DNA from: Smallanthus sonchifolius
Taxonomy: Eukaryota; Streptophyta; Magnoliopsida; Asterales; Asteraceae
Reading direction: 5' to 3'
NCBI GenBank assembly: GCA_023525975.1
Contig: CM042032.1
Coordinates: forward strand, 17,552,001-17,616,000
DNA: 64,000 nt
The notes below the pieces were generated by a model. That model was not told the origin of the DNA and ran no database searches. It saw nothing but the letters and a program-made list of their open reading frames with translations. The position numbers and the translations under genes are program-made. Below are positions 33,776-45,705 of the stretch, piece by piece. Position 1 is the stretch's first letter, and every line of letters starts with the position of its first letter.

Positions 33776-36300
33776 TTTTCAATACACGTGTCTTCCTTCA
33801 CACACATTTTCAATACACGTGTCTTTCTTCACACACATCTTCTCCCTCTTTTAAACCTAGAAAGTGAATTAGGTTTCAAATTTCCTGAAAAATCACATGG
33901 CGGGATCTTAAACAAAAAAACAGCTCTAAAATATTGAGAATTCATTTTGTTAATTAGTACCAGAACTTGTGACCCAAAACCCTATCCCAAATCCACACAT
34001 CTTCTCCCTCACAACTTCCACCTCCATCCTCTTACACTGCACTCGAGCTTTACTTTTCGCCAAAACCTTAACCCAAATCCATTCGATTTCAAACCAGAAC
34101 CCTGACCTAAACGAAATCCGGTGGAAGAAAACACAAACTTCGGCAAGGAGTTCTTGGGAAACTCACGATAATCAGGTATGAGTCCACGATTTTCTTCTTG
34201 AAATACATCTCATATAATCTCAATATATATATTAAGTTAACACAATAAGCATTTTTTCTTGTCGGATTCAGGTTTCTAGCATAAATATACTGTTTTTAAT
34301 TATAAAAGTATTTGTATAGTTTGGTAACCTTGAATCCTGTTGTGGACCACTAAGGGTATATATATTGGAAGAAACATAGTATATCTTATAAAGATAGATA
34401 TTTGTTTATTTGTACAAAAATAGGGATTTATAAAAGAGTACAAGTTTTTTTATCCATTTTATAAATAATTATTGCTTTCTGATTGAGCTTAGAGGTCAGG
34501 AGATATAAAAAACAATATTATTACACTAAAAAGAGATTAAAAATGCTACCTATAGACTTGTAAATTTTTGAATTTTGACTTTTATACAGATAGAGAAGGC
34601 ATTGTTTATAGGAAAAAGAATTTAGACATAAAATAGACAAGTTAATTCATAACCAAATTAGTGACAGTTTTTGGTGGTAGGATTGTTATTATAGAACTTC
34701 ATATGCCATCTATTCACTACATTAAGACAGTAAATTGTCTTGTTTTTTTTAATCAAATTAGTGAATTTACAACCAACGGTATGATTAGATTTTAGGCTAA
34801 TGAAACATAATACCAACCCAAATAAAAGCTTGTTAGGGATGGAAGAAAGATACATAAACCGAGAGACAAAGAGTAACTCAATACAATAAGCATCACACCT
34901 AGCTATATTAACATAATATATATATATATGTATGTGTGTTTCCAATCTCTAATACTAACAATATCCATTATATATTGCATGCCATATACGAGCTGGAATG
35001 AATCTGCTTGGTCACCTTGTTCGGAGTTTTAGAAGACAAGAGTGCGGTATAAGTCTAATGGTGGAGCAAACAAGAAAAGGAGTGTCGTACATTTGTATCA
35101 TCTCCTAGGACGGGGAGGATATACTTATCTAAGAGATAAACTGGTAACTTCATTCTCTAATTCATGTGTGTTTTTCTCTGTGTATAATGATTTTTTAGTT
35201 GTATGTCTGATGTGTGTGTGCCTACTTCTTTCTGTTGTATATATTACGAGGTACATAAAATTATTTTTATGTGGAAGAATGCTAATTTCAAAGTCATTTC
35301 AGATAAATTAGTAAGTTTTTCTTAAAACTATTGGAACTTATGTTAAAGTCAAATCAATGTCAAACTTAGTTAATTAATAGAGTTGGAGTGGTGAGATAAG
35401 GCTGAAGGGTAAAATTATCATTAGCCAGGATTAGTGTTTTGAAAGTTAAAGACAATAACTCATAGTGACATCTAATTAGGCAAACAAACTTGATTATATC
35501 AATACATTAATGAGAACTACTAGTGACATCACCCAGATAGTGACATCTAAGCAGGTTATCTCTCAGAAGTTAGTAAACAGCTGGAATTGACACAACTGCT
35601 GGTTTTGGGGGAACTGCTGGTGAACAACATCAACAGCAGTTCTTGTAACCAGCAGTTGTGGCCAGATGTTCTATGATTGGAGGGAATCACCAGTTTGCAC
35701 TTTGTAGAGTCAAAGTCTTATTCTTTTGTAAAGTGCTGGTCAACGACTCGACTTTTGGCAATCAGAATCAGCAGTTCTTTTCAGGATCCAACAATTTACT
35801 ATAATACATGTTTACTTTGTTAAAAAACATCTCTCTGCATATCTTTTTACATTTATTTTTGCAGATCGACAGTGAACATTTATCCGGGCTAAAACGGTGT
35901 CTAGTGCTACCACATCAAAAGTATTTTACATTTTCATTCCTATTATCATTTTTCATATCCTAATTAATTGAATCGTAGGTTAATTATGTGCACAACAATT
36001 CAATGGCATGAAAATGGAGCTCATTTTCAACAGAAAGGAAATTGATTTGCTTATAGTAATTCTGCCAGACAACAACGGTTTTCTTTATGGTATTAAATTT
36101 TGACACACCGGTTTCGCTTATTATCAGTATACTTCAATCTTTTGTATAAATATGTGCCAATTTAGTGACATATTATATAATTTATAATAATATATTTTTT
36201 ATGCATATTGCATAAATAATACAAGTTGATTGACTTTTGACTTTAACCTGATTTCATGTAAGATCTTTTTAAATTTGACCCGGTAGACATAACACAACCA
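33776..36300 (+). other. Possible 5' exons and introns of an unidentified gene
   Basis: Features that look genic: a CT-rich leader (33860-34180) ending in CAG followed by GTATGAG, a plausible splice donor at 34171; a short open block at 35010-35115; and an exon-like piece at 35875-35936 preceded by TTTTTGCAG. None gives a recognisable protein and the frames do not join convincingly. The rest is AT-rich without genes. 35585-35790 contains repeated CAGCAGTT phrases of unknown origin. Confidence 0.25.
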
Positions 36301-36376
36301 GATATGACCCAATTAAAGTAAGAAAATGTTTCCCCCAATTGTGACACATTTTATTAATGGTCTGCTGTTTATATCT

Positions 36377-36589
36377 GTTCAGGTGACGTGTGAGACTGGT
36401 CTCGGGATTGCTTCTCATCGTTTAACAAAACATGTGTTTAGGATGAGCAAGCAGTACCTAGATGATTGCTATAGAACATCTTTTGATCAAGTTATAAAGG
36501 TGGAAGCATTTTTACCATTAGAATTCGCCAAAATACCGAAAAAGCAAGAAGAAGGAAACCAGCAGCCAAGAAATAGTTTTAGTATTTAG
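36377..36589 (+). CDS. Unidentified terminal exon-like frame
   Basis: After TGTTCAG at 36382 a frame of about 68 codons reads VTCETGLGIASHRLTKH, then MSKQYLDDCYRTSFDQVIK, then an Ala/Pro/Lys-rich tail and TAG at 36587. AT-rich sequence typical of a 3' UTR follows. Composition is protein-like, but I do not recognise the family. It directly precedes the CACTA-like array, so it may be a transposon-borne or captured exon rather than a free host gene. Confidence 0.3.
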   Translation, partial: VQVTCETGLGIASHRLTKHVFRMSKQYLDDCYRTSFDQVIKVEAFLPLEFAKIPKKQEEGNQQPRNSFSI

Positions 36590-36749
36590 GTTAAAAACTT
36601 ATGTAAACATTTTGGTTTATTATTCTTAAATGTAATTTGGTTTTTAGGTTTTCTCATGCATGTTTACTGATGTTTTCAATTATTTTACCCAAAAAATAAA
36701 AATAAAATGCTTAATTACACAAAAATGGCCACATAGAACCCCAGTAAAT

Positions 36750-37857
36750 ATGTGTGATCAAAGGTTAGACAATATCCACACTTACAATTACAAAATTTCG
36801 TGTGGCTATAAATAAACATTAGCCATACCATCTATAGTTACTTTGTTTTATGTTTGTGTGACAGAATGATAGCAAACGTCATGGAAAAAAAACTATATGT
36901 GTGACCAAATGTAAGACAATAGCCACACTTAAAATTACAAAAATTCGTGTGGCTATAAATGACCAATAGCCACACCACAATAACTTTGTTATTTGCTTAT
37001 TTGACGGAATGATACTAAACGTCAGGGGAAAAATATTATGTGCGTGACCAAATGTTAGATAATAGTCACACTTATAATTACAAACTTTCGTGTGGCTATA
37101 AATAACTATTAGCCACACAATAGTCACTTTGTTTTTTGTTAGTGTGACTGAATAATAGAAACGTCAAAGGAAAAAACAATTATATGTGACCAAAGGTTAG
37201 ACAAAAGTCACACTTAAAATTACAAACTTTCGTGTGGCTATAAATAACCATTAGTCACAACATAGTCACTTTGTTTTTTGTTAGTCTGACTGAATGATAG
37301 CAAAAGTCATGGGAAAAAACAATTATATGTGACCAAAGGTTAGACAATAGCCACACTTAAAATTAAAATAATTTTTTTTGTGTCAAGTAAAAGATTTTAG
37401 CCACCCTTACAATAAATTAATGTGACTATATAATATAAACGGTCACACTTACGGTAAATTCATGTGGTCGTTGTTACAATTTAGAAACACTTACTGGGAC
37501 AAAATGCTTGATAACAACAACCCTTTTGCCATGGTTTTATTAAATAAGTGTGGCTAAAACAAACTTTTTAGCAAATTCATGTGGCTGTTGCGACCCGTTA
37601 GCCACACTGAAAGTAAAGTCATGTGGCCGTTGCTACCCTTTAGCCACACTTAATGGAGGGAATGCTTGATTTCAGTAAGAAATGTTGATACCCTTTAGCC
37701 ACACTTTTAAGCTGCCATGGCCACTAAAAAGCATGTGTGGCCGTATGATACCTACGATAACTCGAGCTTTGGTCACACTTGAACTGGAAAAAAAAGTGTG
37801 TCGAAAGGTCTACGGTCACACGTTTTTTTGTGTGGCCATAGCCCATTTTTGACACAG
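36750..37857 (+). mobile_element. CACTA-like transposon right end with 143-bp tandem repeats
   Basis: Five units of about 143 bp start at TGTGACCAAAGGTTAGAC-like phrases (36755, 36902, 37045, 37187, 37330). Degenerate AGCCACACTT / GTGTGGCTAT motifs follow in both orientations down to the terminus TTTTTGACACAGTG (37857), whose reverse complement is CACTGTGTCAAAAA. Arrays of short subterminal motifs are characteristic of CACTA/Spm ends. The left terminus was not found. The terminus lies inside the gypsy integrase gene. Confidence 0.45.
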
Positions 37858-39066
37858 TGTGCAGAATGGCGAAATCCCGATAGATGAGAACAATCAGAAA
37901 GCCTTTTGCATGAGGTATCACGTTTTCTTATTTTGCATGATATTTTATACAGAAAATCAGTGGCAGGTCCATACTTGAAGTGTCTGGAGGATGATGAAAC
38001 ACGAGAAGTCCTAAAGGATATACACGAAGGAGACTACAGCAACCATACTGGGGGCAAATCACTTTTCTCCAAGATCCTGAGAACATGATACTATTGGCTA
38101 AGCATGAGGAAGGATACTATGAGCTAGGCCCAGAAGTGTGATTCCTGCCAAAGACACGACAATGTGCCTCATCAGCCAACAGAGCCCATGCATCAAATCA
38201 TTTCCCCTTGACCATTCATGAAATGGGGAATGGACATAGTTGGCAACCAAAAGCACCAGGTGGAAAAGTGTTTATGCTAGCAATGACTGGCTATTTCTCC
38301 AAGTGGATTGAAGCAGAAGCCTTCGTCCATGTCAGAGACAGGGAAGTGGTATCTTTCATAAAACGTAATATCCTGACTCAATTCGGGATGCCAGCGGAAA
38401 TAGTATGCGATAACGGATCCCAATTCATCAGCAAGAAAACAACAAATTTTTGTACCAGTTGGGGAATAAAGATGATAACCTCAACTCCTGTCCACCCTCA
38501 GGCCAATGGACAGGCGGAGTCCAGCAACAATACCATTGTGAACACCCTGAAAAAGAGGTTGGATGCCAAGAAAGGAAGATGGACAGAAGAACTACCTTTT
38601 TGTCCTTTGGGCAGATAGGACGACCGCAAAGAATACAACAGGGCAAACCCCATTTTCATTGGTGTTTGGTGCAGAGGCCGTGATCCCTACAGAAATGGTT
38701 ATCCCTACTATAAGATCCAGCCTCCAAACTCCTGAAACTAATAATGAGGCCCTCACTCAGGATCTTGACACCGTCGACGAGATCAGGGATCACGCCAAGA
38801 TCCAGATTGTGGCATACCAGCAAAGGATAGCAAGACCCTACAACAAAAATCTGAGAACAAGAAGGTTCCAGGTAGGTGACTTGGTGCTCAGAAAGACCTT
38901 TCCAAACACTATCAACCCTAATGAGGGAAAGCTATCACCCAAATGGGAAGGACCATATCTGATAGACTCGGAGGCTGGCAAAGGTGCATATTGGCTGGCC
39001 ACTATGGAAGGAGAGATCCTCCCAAGATCCTGGAATGCCATTCATCTCAAGGCATACTTCATGTAA
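37858..39066 (+). pseudogene. Integrase of a Tat-type Ty3/gypsy element
   Basis: Reading along the + strand: an H2C2 zinc region (ILYRKSVAGPYLKCL, IHEGDYSNHTGG), the core (MAMTGYFSKWIEAEA as read in one frame, FGMPAEIVCDNGSQF, HPQANGQAESSN) and the C-terminal part (KLSPKWEGPYLI, LPRSWNAIHLKAYFM). The family pattern is that of plant Tat/Ogre-group integrases. Frameshifts near 37920, 38090 and 38610 break it. The CACTA-like end truncates its N-terminal side, and no RT was seen upstream. It ends at 39066, before the spacer and antisense ORF of the same element. Confidence 0.75.
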
Positions 39067-40590
39067 GTTGGAATTCAAATTCTAAATCAGGCTGGTATGT
39101 TTCTTATCCTTGCTTATTTCATTTTTTATTTCTTATTTTATTGAGGTACTGACTTAAGCATCGGAGGGGTGTTAGCCGAGCTAACACGTTCACTGACGTG
39201 AGGTCGTAGTCTCAATCAAATTTAAACCAATTACAACCAAATAGCTAGCGGTAAGTGGGTATCGAACACGAGGAGTTTGTGGAAAATGTGTTTATTATGT
39301 AGCTTTGGATTTAACTAACTTAAACTAAATTGCAAGAAATGTAAATTCACGATTTTGATTGTTTGGTTTCAACAACTAAGATTAACTAAATAAATTGCAA
39401 ATCAAAAATTAGCTTTGTAAACAGTTTAGGAAAAAGCGAGCATCCTAGGTTTCCGGTTTCAATTGACATCCGTGTTTAAATCCAACTAGAAAGAATCACA
39501 TAGACATGATTCATATGTGACCACTTGTTTGTGATAAAAGGGAACTAAGTACTCGGATTATGAAAATGCGAGGTTGTTACCCGATGACCAATTAACCAAT
39601 ATCCAACCCTAATCCCTCCCGTGATATCTCGATTGTCAACGACACCAAGAACGTACGATTTAGATTATGATCAAAACATCAATCAACAATTTACAAACAA
39701 ACATTCACACACCATAATAAACAAACAAACATTGCAAGTCTATTATTCTAGAAATACGGATAAAAACACAAATGTCTTAGACAAACCTTCAACCTAGGAT
39801 GAACACCACAAGTTTAGCCACTCATGCCTTGGTGCATCATCATCACACAAAGATTAATGTTCATATGAATCAAAACACAAAACCCAATTGTTTAGAGATG
39901 TTTGGAACCCCAGAACTCTCCAATTTTCGCCCAAAAAACTGTCTAGAAACGTCTCCAATGATGAGAATAATGAAAAGACACTTGAAACAACTCTTTTATT
40001 GGCAGTTACACTTTTTGCCTCAGGGTCTACCGTAAGCTATGGTGGGTCTCTACTGCCTTACGGTGGAAGAAAAATGCTGGGGGCTACCGTAATTTACGGT
40101 AGCTACTGTAAGCTACGGTAGGCTTCAGCATGCAATTTTGTTTTCTTCATAACTTTCTCGTTTCAACTCCGTTTTCTTCGCCGTTTGCGCCCACGTTCTC
40201 GTAATTTCATCCTCTATCATGTTATCTTCTTAATTCTTCAATTCCAAGAAATTATTTTTTTTCACCTATACTCCGTCTTTCAATCTCCAATCCAGCCGCG
40301 TTTATTCGAAGCTTCCTTTCCACACTTTTAAGCTCCGAATGTACCTGAAACACAAGCAGACGTAGTCATATATTTCTAGACAATTACTCGATTAAATGTA
40401 GGATTAAAATACCATTTATAGCACTTAAGGGTCGTCCTACGGAGCACCAGTCATTCACCAAGGTTTAATGTTTTGCAGATTGGACTTCTAAGGATAATTA
40501 TCAAAGTAATTGAGACTGGGCATCTCTCTAAGCAAAAGGTATTCCAAAACCCTTCTAAGGTTTAAAGGTTTTCACCTTTCTAAGATATTG
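39067..40590 (+). other. Non-coding spacer of the second Tat-type element, with CTACCGTAAGC palindromes
   Basis: No coding frame. It contains phrases common to gypsy non-coding regions (GGTATCGAACACGAGGAG near 39260). A short block at 40027-40120 has four near-palindromes (CTACCGTAAGCTATGGTGG, TACCGTAATTTACGGTA, CTGTAAGCTACGGTAGG). Confidence 0.5.
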
Positions 40591-40593
40591 GGT

Positions 40594-41190
40594 TTATACA
40601 CCCGCTTGAATGCACGACCAACAAAGGGGCAGATGATACCCAACAGGGATAGAGCTACGCTTCACGAAGAAAAACTTCCCCTTCCAATCACTGTCATTTT
40701 GGGTAGCTTTCAAAACCAGATGTGCTTCACCAGGTTTGATTTGGAAAAGAAAGTGAGATAAACCGTGGGTCCTAAGATTGTAGACACTAGGTAACTCAAA
40801 AACATCAAAATCAAGGGCGTGAGTTCGAATCAGGTCCGCCAAGGTGTATAGAGTCCTCCAAACCATCGGCATGGTCTGTGAGTAGCTGAGACCAGTAAGC
40901 TCGAAGAACTCAGAGATCAACGGTGGAAACAGGTAGGTTAAACCGACAATAAAGGAAAAAGTAGGAAAACAGACCCAGGTTTCGGAAACAAAATTGGACC
41001 TAACCCTAGCATCAAAACCCCTAAAAATATTATTTTCAGGGAATGCCTCGCTGGCTCTCAAAAGCTCGATTTCGTGATCAGAGAATGTGCAACATTCTTG
41101 ATTAGGATGCTAAAGAAACTTCTGATCAATAAAATCCTCGATGGGATCATTGTCAGAGGAGGAGTGAGATCAGGTCAATTTCTTAGCCAT
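40594..41190 (-). pseudogene. Antisense accessory ORF of the second Tat-type element
   Basis: Putative ATG at 41190 (MAKKLT, followed by a stop); the main open frame is 41061-40594, 155 residues. It shares with 1030-1434 the FDARV/FDSRM region, SETWVCF, and an LTGLSYSQTMPMVWR-type core. It then continues through a region missing from the first copy (DSDWKGKFFFV). Antisense placement between integrase and 3' LTR is a known Tat-lineage arrangement. Function unknown. Two stops near the start disable it. Confidence 0.65.
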
Positions 41191-41445
41191 GAACGAAAAA
41201 TTTAAAGAAATCGCAAGAAAAACAAAGTTTGAAACCGGAGATCTTACCTTTAAAAAACTCTCTGCAATGGTGAAACTAGGAGATGGTGAGATGAAGATGA
41301 AAAGGAGAAAATATAGGGGATAAATGCAACCACCTATGCATGACGTCATCCTATCGCCTAGAATCTAGAGGCACATCAAGTCGTGTCTTGCAACGACTCT
41401 ATTTCGAAAAAAATTTACAACTGTGATTGGTAAAAAAACAGCTGT

Positions 41446-41462
41446 CAAAATTTTGGGGACAA
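41446..41462 (+). promoter_or_regulatory. Polypurine tract, second Tat-type element
   Basis: AAAATTTTGGGGACAAT directly before the LTR at 41464; the same as at 1687. Confidence 0.65.
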
Positions 41463-41463
41463 T

Positions 41464-42049
41464 TGTTAGGGGTCAATTTTATAATCCGGTATCCAGGATC
41501 TCGAATAAGTTTGGTATCCCGAGTAAGTTCAGTATCCTAAATGCTAACTTTATTAATCAATTATTATCTCTTTGGCTTTGATTTATCTTCGCAGGCAATT
41601 CACACTTACCTAGTCAATGCTAAAGAATAACAAATTCAGTTGAAGAAACACATGTGGAAGAGGCCACCAACGGTCATAAATGAAGACTTGGTACTCCCTG
41701 GGATAATAAGAAATTAGTTGCTTTTCTTTTTGTTATATATATGAGCAAAGTGATCGATAGAGACACACAACACACTCTGAAATACACTCTGTAACACTTA
41801 GTTCGATCATCTACTGCTCCAACCTTATAATTTTTGTTATCATCAATAAGAAGAACAAGAGGCAGAGTGACTTTAGTTACCTCCCGAGGTTTTATGTCGG
41901 AGATCCCCAAGGATCAAGGGCTTTCCTCGTAAACACTCGTGTCATTTCATTGCTTTACTTATTACACTTGTTACGCGAATCATTCAAGCACATTACCTCA
42001 CTTGCTAATTTGATCACAAAGTTATCCTTGCTAGTTTTTGGTCAAAACA
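41464..42049 (+). mobile_element. 3' LTR of the second Tat-type element
   Basis: 586 bp, TGTTAGGGG...TCAAAACA. It has TATATATA at about 41733 in the U3/R area. It aligns with 1704-2291. The body of the element is 37858-41463. Confidence 0.7.
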
Positions 42050-43237
42050 GTAAGATATATCGATCCTTCGACCCGAGTCACATATTTGAACTGACTTTAA
42101 CTAAAATTTGTTCTTTGACCCTGTTTAACGCTGTTCTGTGAAAGGAAATAATAAGGGTATGATTGGGAATAAATTTGAAGTTAAGTGGAAGTTGTATGTT
42201 AACAAAGGGATTTTGTTATCCTTTGATAAGGAGTTGGACATTCTGGCACCCTCGTTAATTTGAACTGGTATAAAACGCATGGCCACGCTCAAACTAAGAG
42301 TAGTTTGTTTATACCACATTGAATTAGAGACGAGAACAAGAATAGTTGAACAACATATGAGAAATGACTTGTATCTATGTCTCATATTCAATAGATGCCC
42401 TATACAGAAATGATACATAGATATGTTTACCATGACTGTTGTACTTGGTTAAGTAAGAGTTACTTGAACACACGGAAATCGTTGACGATTGTAATACGGC
42501 ATACCTTGCTAGGGGCAGTGAGATGCAGCTAGGTGTCCACCACTGTATACGTTGATATGATTAATCGATGAATCGTCCAAGAGGTAGATTGTTGAATATA
42601 GCATCGCCGATCGTCGACGTTGCTATCGAGGTACGATCCAAAGAGTTACACTTTGGACAACGAGCAATTAATAATGTTTAGTCGTAAACATTATAGTTCA
42701 TGAAACACGGTTTTTTATTTCGGCGAATAAATATTTAATGAAATATTTATCGGTTTGTTCGGTAATTATGTATTTAGAGAAATAATTAAATACGGAGGGT
42801 TAAATGTTTAAATGTTAAACATTAGATGATTAAAGTTTTACTAATTATCTGTAATTAGTTAACTGCGAGGATTAACATTAATTAATAGTTAATTACCTGT
42901 GAATTAAGTGTTAATACCTCGGGGGTGTGGTTTGTAAATTAAAGGATTATAAATATAACGTTAACAAAACCTTAAACCCCAACTTGTTGCCTCCACCCTA
43001 AAATTTGCGCAAGAGAGGAGAAGACCCCCTGCGTCTGCAGTCCACCACCGCTGGAGAACCACCTTCGCCGCTGCCGTAATTTCGCCATCGCCGTCGGACG
43101 TCGCCGACCACCGTTTAGCGTGAACCTGGAGACGGTTTCCGTTGTTGTGGGTTTCGTGTTCTGTCACTAGCAAGACGCTCGTTGAACCAAAGTGTAGATC
43201 TTTTGGTTAATAGTCAAAGGTATAATTGTTTACCCCC
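42050..43237. other. No gene recognised; part probably LTR-derived
   Basis: 42120-42450 contains a 102-residue minus-strand frame that is not convincing. 42480-43230 is AT-rich, with TATAAATATAA near 42949 and a GC-rich CGCCG block at 43040-43130, resembling a retroelement promoter and leader. Not assignable. Confidence 0.35.
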
Positions 43238-43412
43238 TATGGTTGGTTTTATTTTATTGTTTATACGCGTGTAATCGGATCACCGACGGGATCTCGGGTT
43301 AGAACCGTTAACATGTACAACCGCTTCCGCTCAATAAATCTGATTTGTTTATTTAATAACATTAAATTAATTTTTTTTTAAAAGTTAAAACTGTTACATG
43401 GATTCCCAACAC
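43238..43412 (-). repeat. Dispersed repeat, inverted relative to 62920-63086
   Basis: Read on the minus strand it starts TGTTGGGAATCCATG. It shares AGCGGTTGTAC and the ACACGCGTATAAACAATAAAA stretch with 62920-63086 read on the + strand. The TG start suggests a partial LTR. Confidence 0.5.
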
Positions 43413-43852
43413 TAAACTCTTTGGTTAATTAAATATATAACATTTATATACTTTATATATTTAATTATATACATATATCTAATATATATATATATAACTT
43501 AATTATTCCGTAATTCCTAATTACCGGATTAGTTAATTTAGTCGTTCGTAATTCCAAACTACGATCTCTCTTTGCCTTCGATTATCCCATATACTCTTTA
43601 GATGATTATTTCATAAATAATCATCTACCTTTTGGTTTAGCTTCTGTAAGGTTCGTTTAACTCTTAAAAGTCCTTTAATATGTATTGTTGTTCGTGGTGT
43701 AACTCTTTGGATCTTATCTCGATGACAGTGTTGTCGAATGTCGTCACTCGGGCAAATAAGTCCAACACCTTTATCAAACGAATCAGTTTAAAAAAATACT
43801 GAATCAGTACCTTGAATCTGTTGATATCGACTAGCCTTCAAAGAGATTCAAA

Positions 43853-44466
43853 GCTCTAATACTAATTGTAAGGTCCGAACTTCGTAGGATCTCCAATAAT
43901 CGATATCAATGACGAACTCACGTATAGAACGCGGAAACTTATCTACATGATTGATTCAAGAACAAACACGGGAACACGAATGGATTCAAAGTAATACTTG
44001 TACTGATAAACAAAAGATCAAGATTACAATGAGCAAAACTCTCCAAAACGTCTAAGTGTATGCCATATGCATGTATTTATAGTAATACATTTGTAAGCCC
44101 ATAGGCATACAAGGGTTCTCGGCCCTTAGGCCGACCCATCACCCAAAACGTGAACACCAAGTTAAACTTGTATTTGATGCCTTAGCCTATCATATAAAGT
44201 CCTACATCATCCCGTCTTTTCTCCTTTGAAAGTCATGACACACACACACCTGGGAAGTGTGTGTGTGTGTCGCCACCCCTTAATCCCACCAAATTAGGTT
44301 TGTCAAATTTACATAAACGGTCCCTGCACTTCCTGATTTGTCTCATCCTTCCAAAGTTAATGAAATGCACTGTTTTATATAAACCCTCAACTTTGTTTCA
44401 TTCAGTTTTCCCCCCATAATATTATTAGGAAAATAATATTATATTTTGAATTTTTGGTTCGTTACA
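43853..44466 (-). mobile_element. Probable 5' LTR with a decayed primer-binding site
   Basis: Reverse complement: TGTAACGAACC...GGACCTTACA (44466 to 43867), followed by ATTAGTATTAGAGC (43853-43864). That differs from the iMet site by G-to-A and C-to-T changes, as expected from methylated-cytosine decay. The LTR start and a GACACACACACAC block (44228-44272) also occur in the solo LTR at 57583. No gag or pol was found inside. Confidence 0.4.
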
Positions 44467-44830
44467 ATATACAAATACATACATTAATATATAGATATAT
44501 ATATATATATATATATATACAAACCTATACAAGTATATACATACATATATACACACATACACATACAAATACATATAAATAAATAAATAAAAACAGTCAT
44601 ATACATTAATACATATACAAAGCTATACATACATATACATACATATATATACACATACATACATACATACACATATACAAATACATACATAATACATATA
44701 AATAAAAAACAAACATATATAAGCATATACATTAATACATATACAAACCTATACATATATATACATACAAATTTCTTCAAAAAAAATAAAATTAACAAAG
44801 AAAAAACAAAAAAAATTAACTAATTTCGTT
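44467..44830. repeat. ATAC/TA microsatellite
   Basis: Interrupted ATACAT, TATA and ATAAATAA runs. The long minus-strand frame here is only Tyr/Val/Met/Cys and is not a gene. Confidence 0.8.
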
Positions 44831-44839
44831 TTCAAATAC

Positions 44840-45514
44840 CTATAGAGACGACATTTCGTCGGGAGAAAAATATCAAAAAAAAAATAGCCATGGACACGAG
44901 TGTATCTTACTCTTTGAAGGAGATGACCAACTCATGAGGTGGACCGAGGTGGCTCGCGGTGTAGGTGGACCGAGGTGGCTCAATCGGGGGTGGCTCACGT
45001 GAATGGACGGGTGGTGAACGTCGGGATTAGGTCGGAAATGCGAGAGATAAGTTGTGAAAGTGGTTTGGGTATGAATGTACGGGAAATACCCCTGTCTACA
45101 ACATTTAGGTATGGTTTGACCCTATCCCGATGACATGTCGTCGAGATAGGGTAGAGCCCGTGTTTTTAGTTTATCTGGATTAAAAAAAGGAAAAATTAAA
45201 TGAAATGTATCTTTCCCGACCACACGTCATAGAAATAGGTGAGGGAAAACGACGGCGTTTTTTGCTTTTAATTTATCCAGAATAAAAAAAATTAACCATA
45301 TCCCGACGACTTGTCGTCGAGACAGAGTTTCCAGAAAGCGGCAAAGTTTCCTTTAAGCCCTAAAGTTCTCGCCCTGAACTATGCCGATTACATGTCGTCG
45401 GTATTGTTCAAAACTTATTGTCGGGTCTATGCTGTCTTCGGTGGTGCCAGTCTTTGTCGGTGACAAATTGTCGTCGGGAATATGTCGACGTATCAGACAA
45501 CAATTCTTGTAGTG
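44840..45514 (+). mobile_element. CACTA transposon right end with CGACGAC palindromes
   Basis: It ends ACAACAATTCTTGTAGTG (45514), whose reverse complement is the canonical CACTACAAGAATTGTTGT terminus. The preceding 650 bp repeats palindromes such as GACATGTCGTCG, CGACGACTTGTCGTCG and ACATGTCGTCGG in both orientations, typical subterminal repeats. No left terminus or transposase was found, so it is truncated. Confidence 0.6.
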
Positions 45515-45705
45515 CGTTCATGTTCATTCGGTTTGTTTCCGGTATATAAAATAAACATGAATTTACGAAAATATGTATAGATAGGTAAGTTAAAGTTTTA
45601 ATTAAATACACAAATAAATTATTGATTTTTTCACACTTAGATAAACACTTACGTTTAGTTATTAAATAAAAACTACATTTTATATGGGTATATTATATTA
45701 TAGAA

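Noticed and set aside
42125..42433. 102-residue minus-strand frame
   Set aside because: No domain, codon pattern or repeat relationship; an AT-rich chance frame.
44484..44798. 104-residue Tyr/Val/Cys/Met frame
   Set aside because: It is pure microsatellite translation with no domain.
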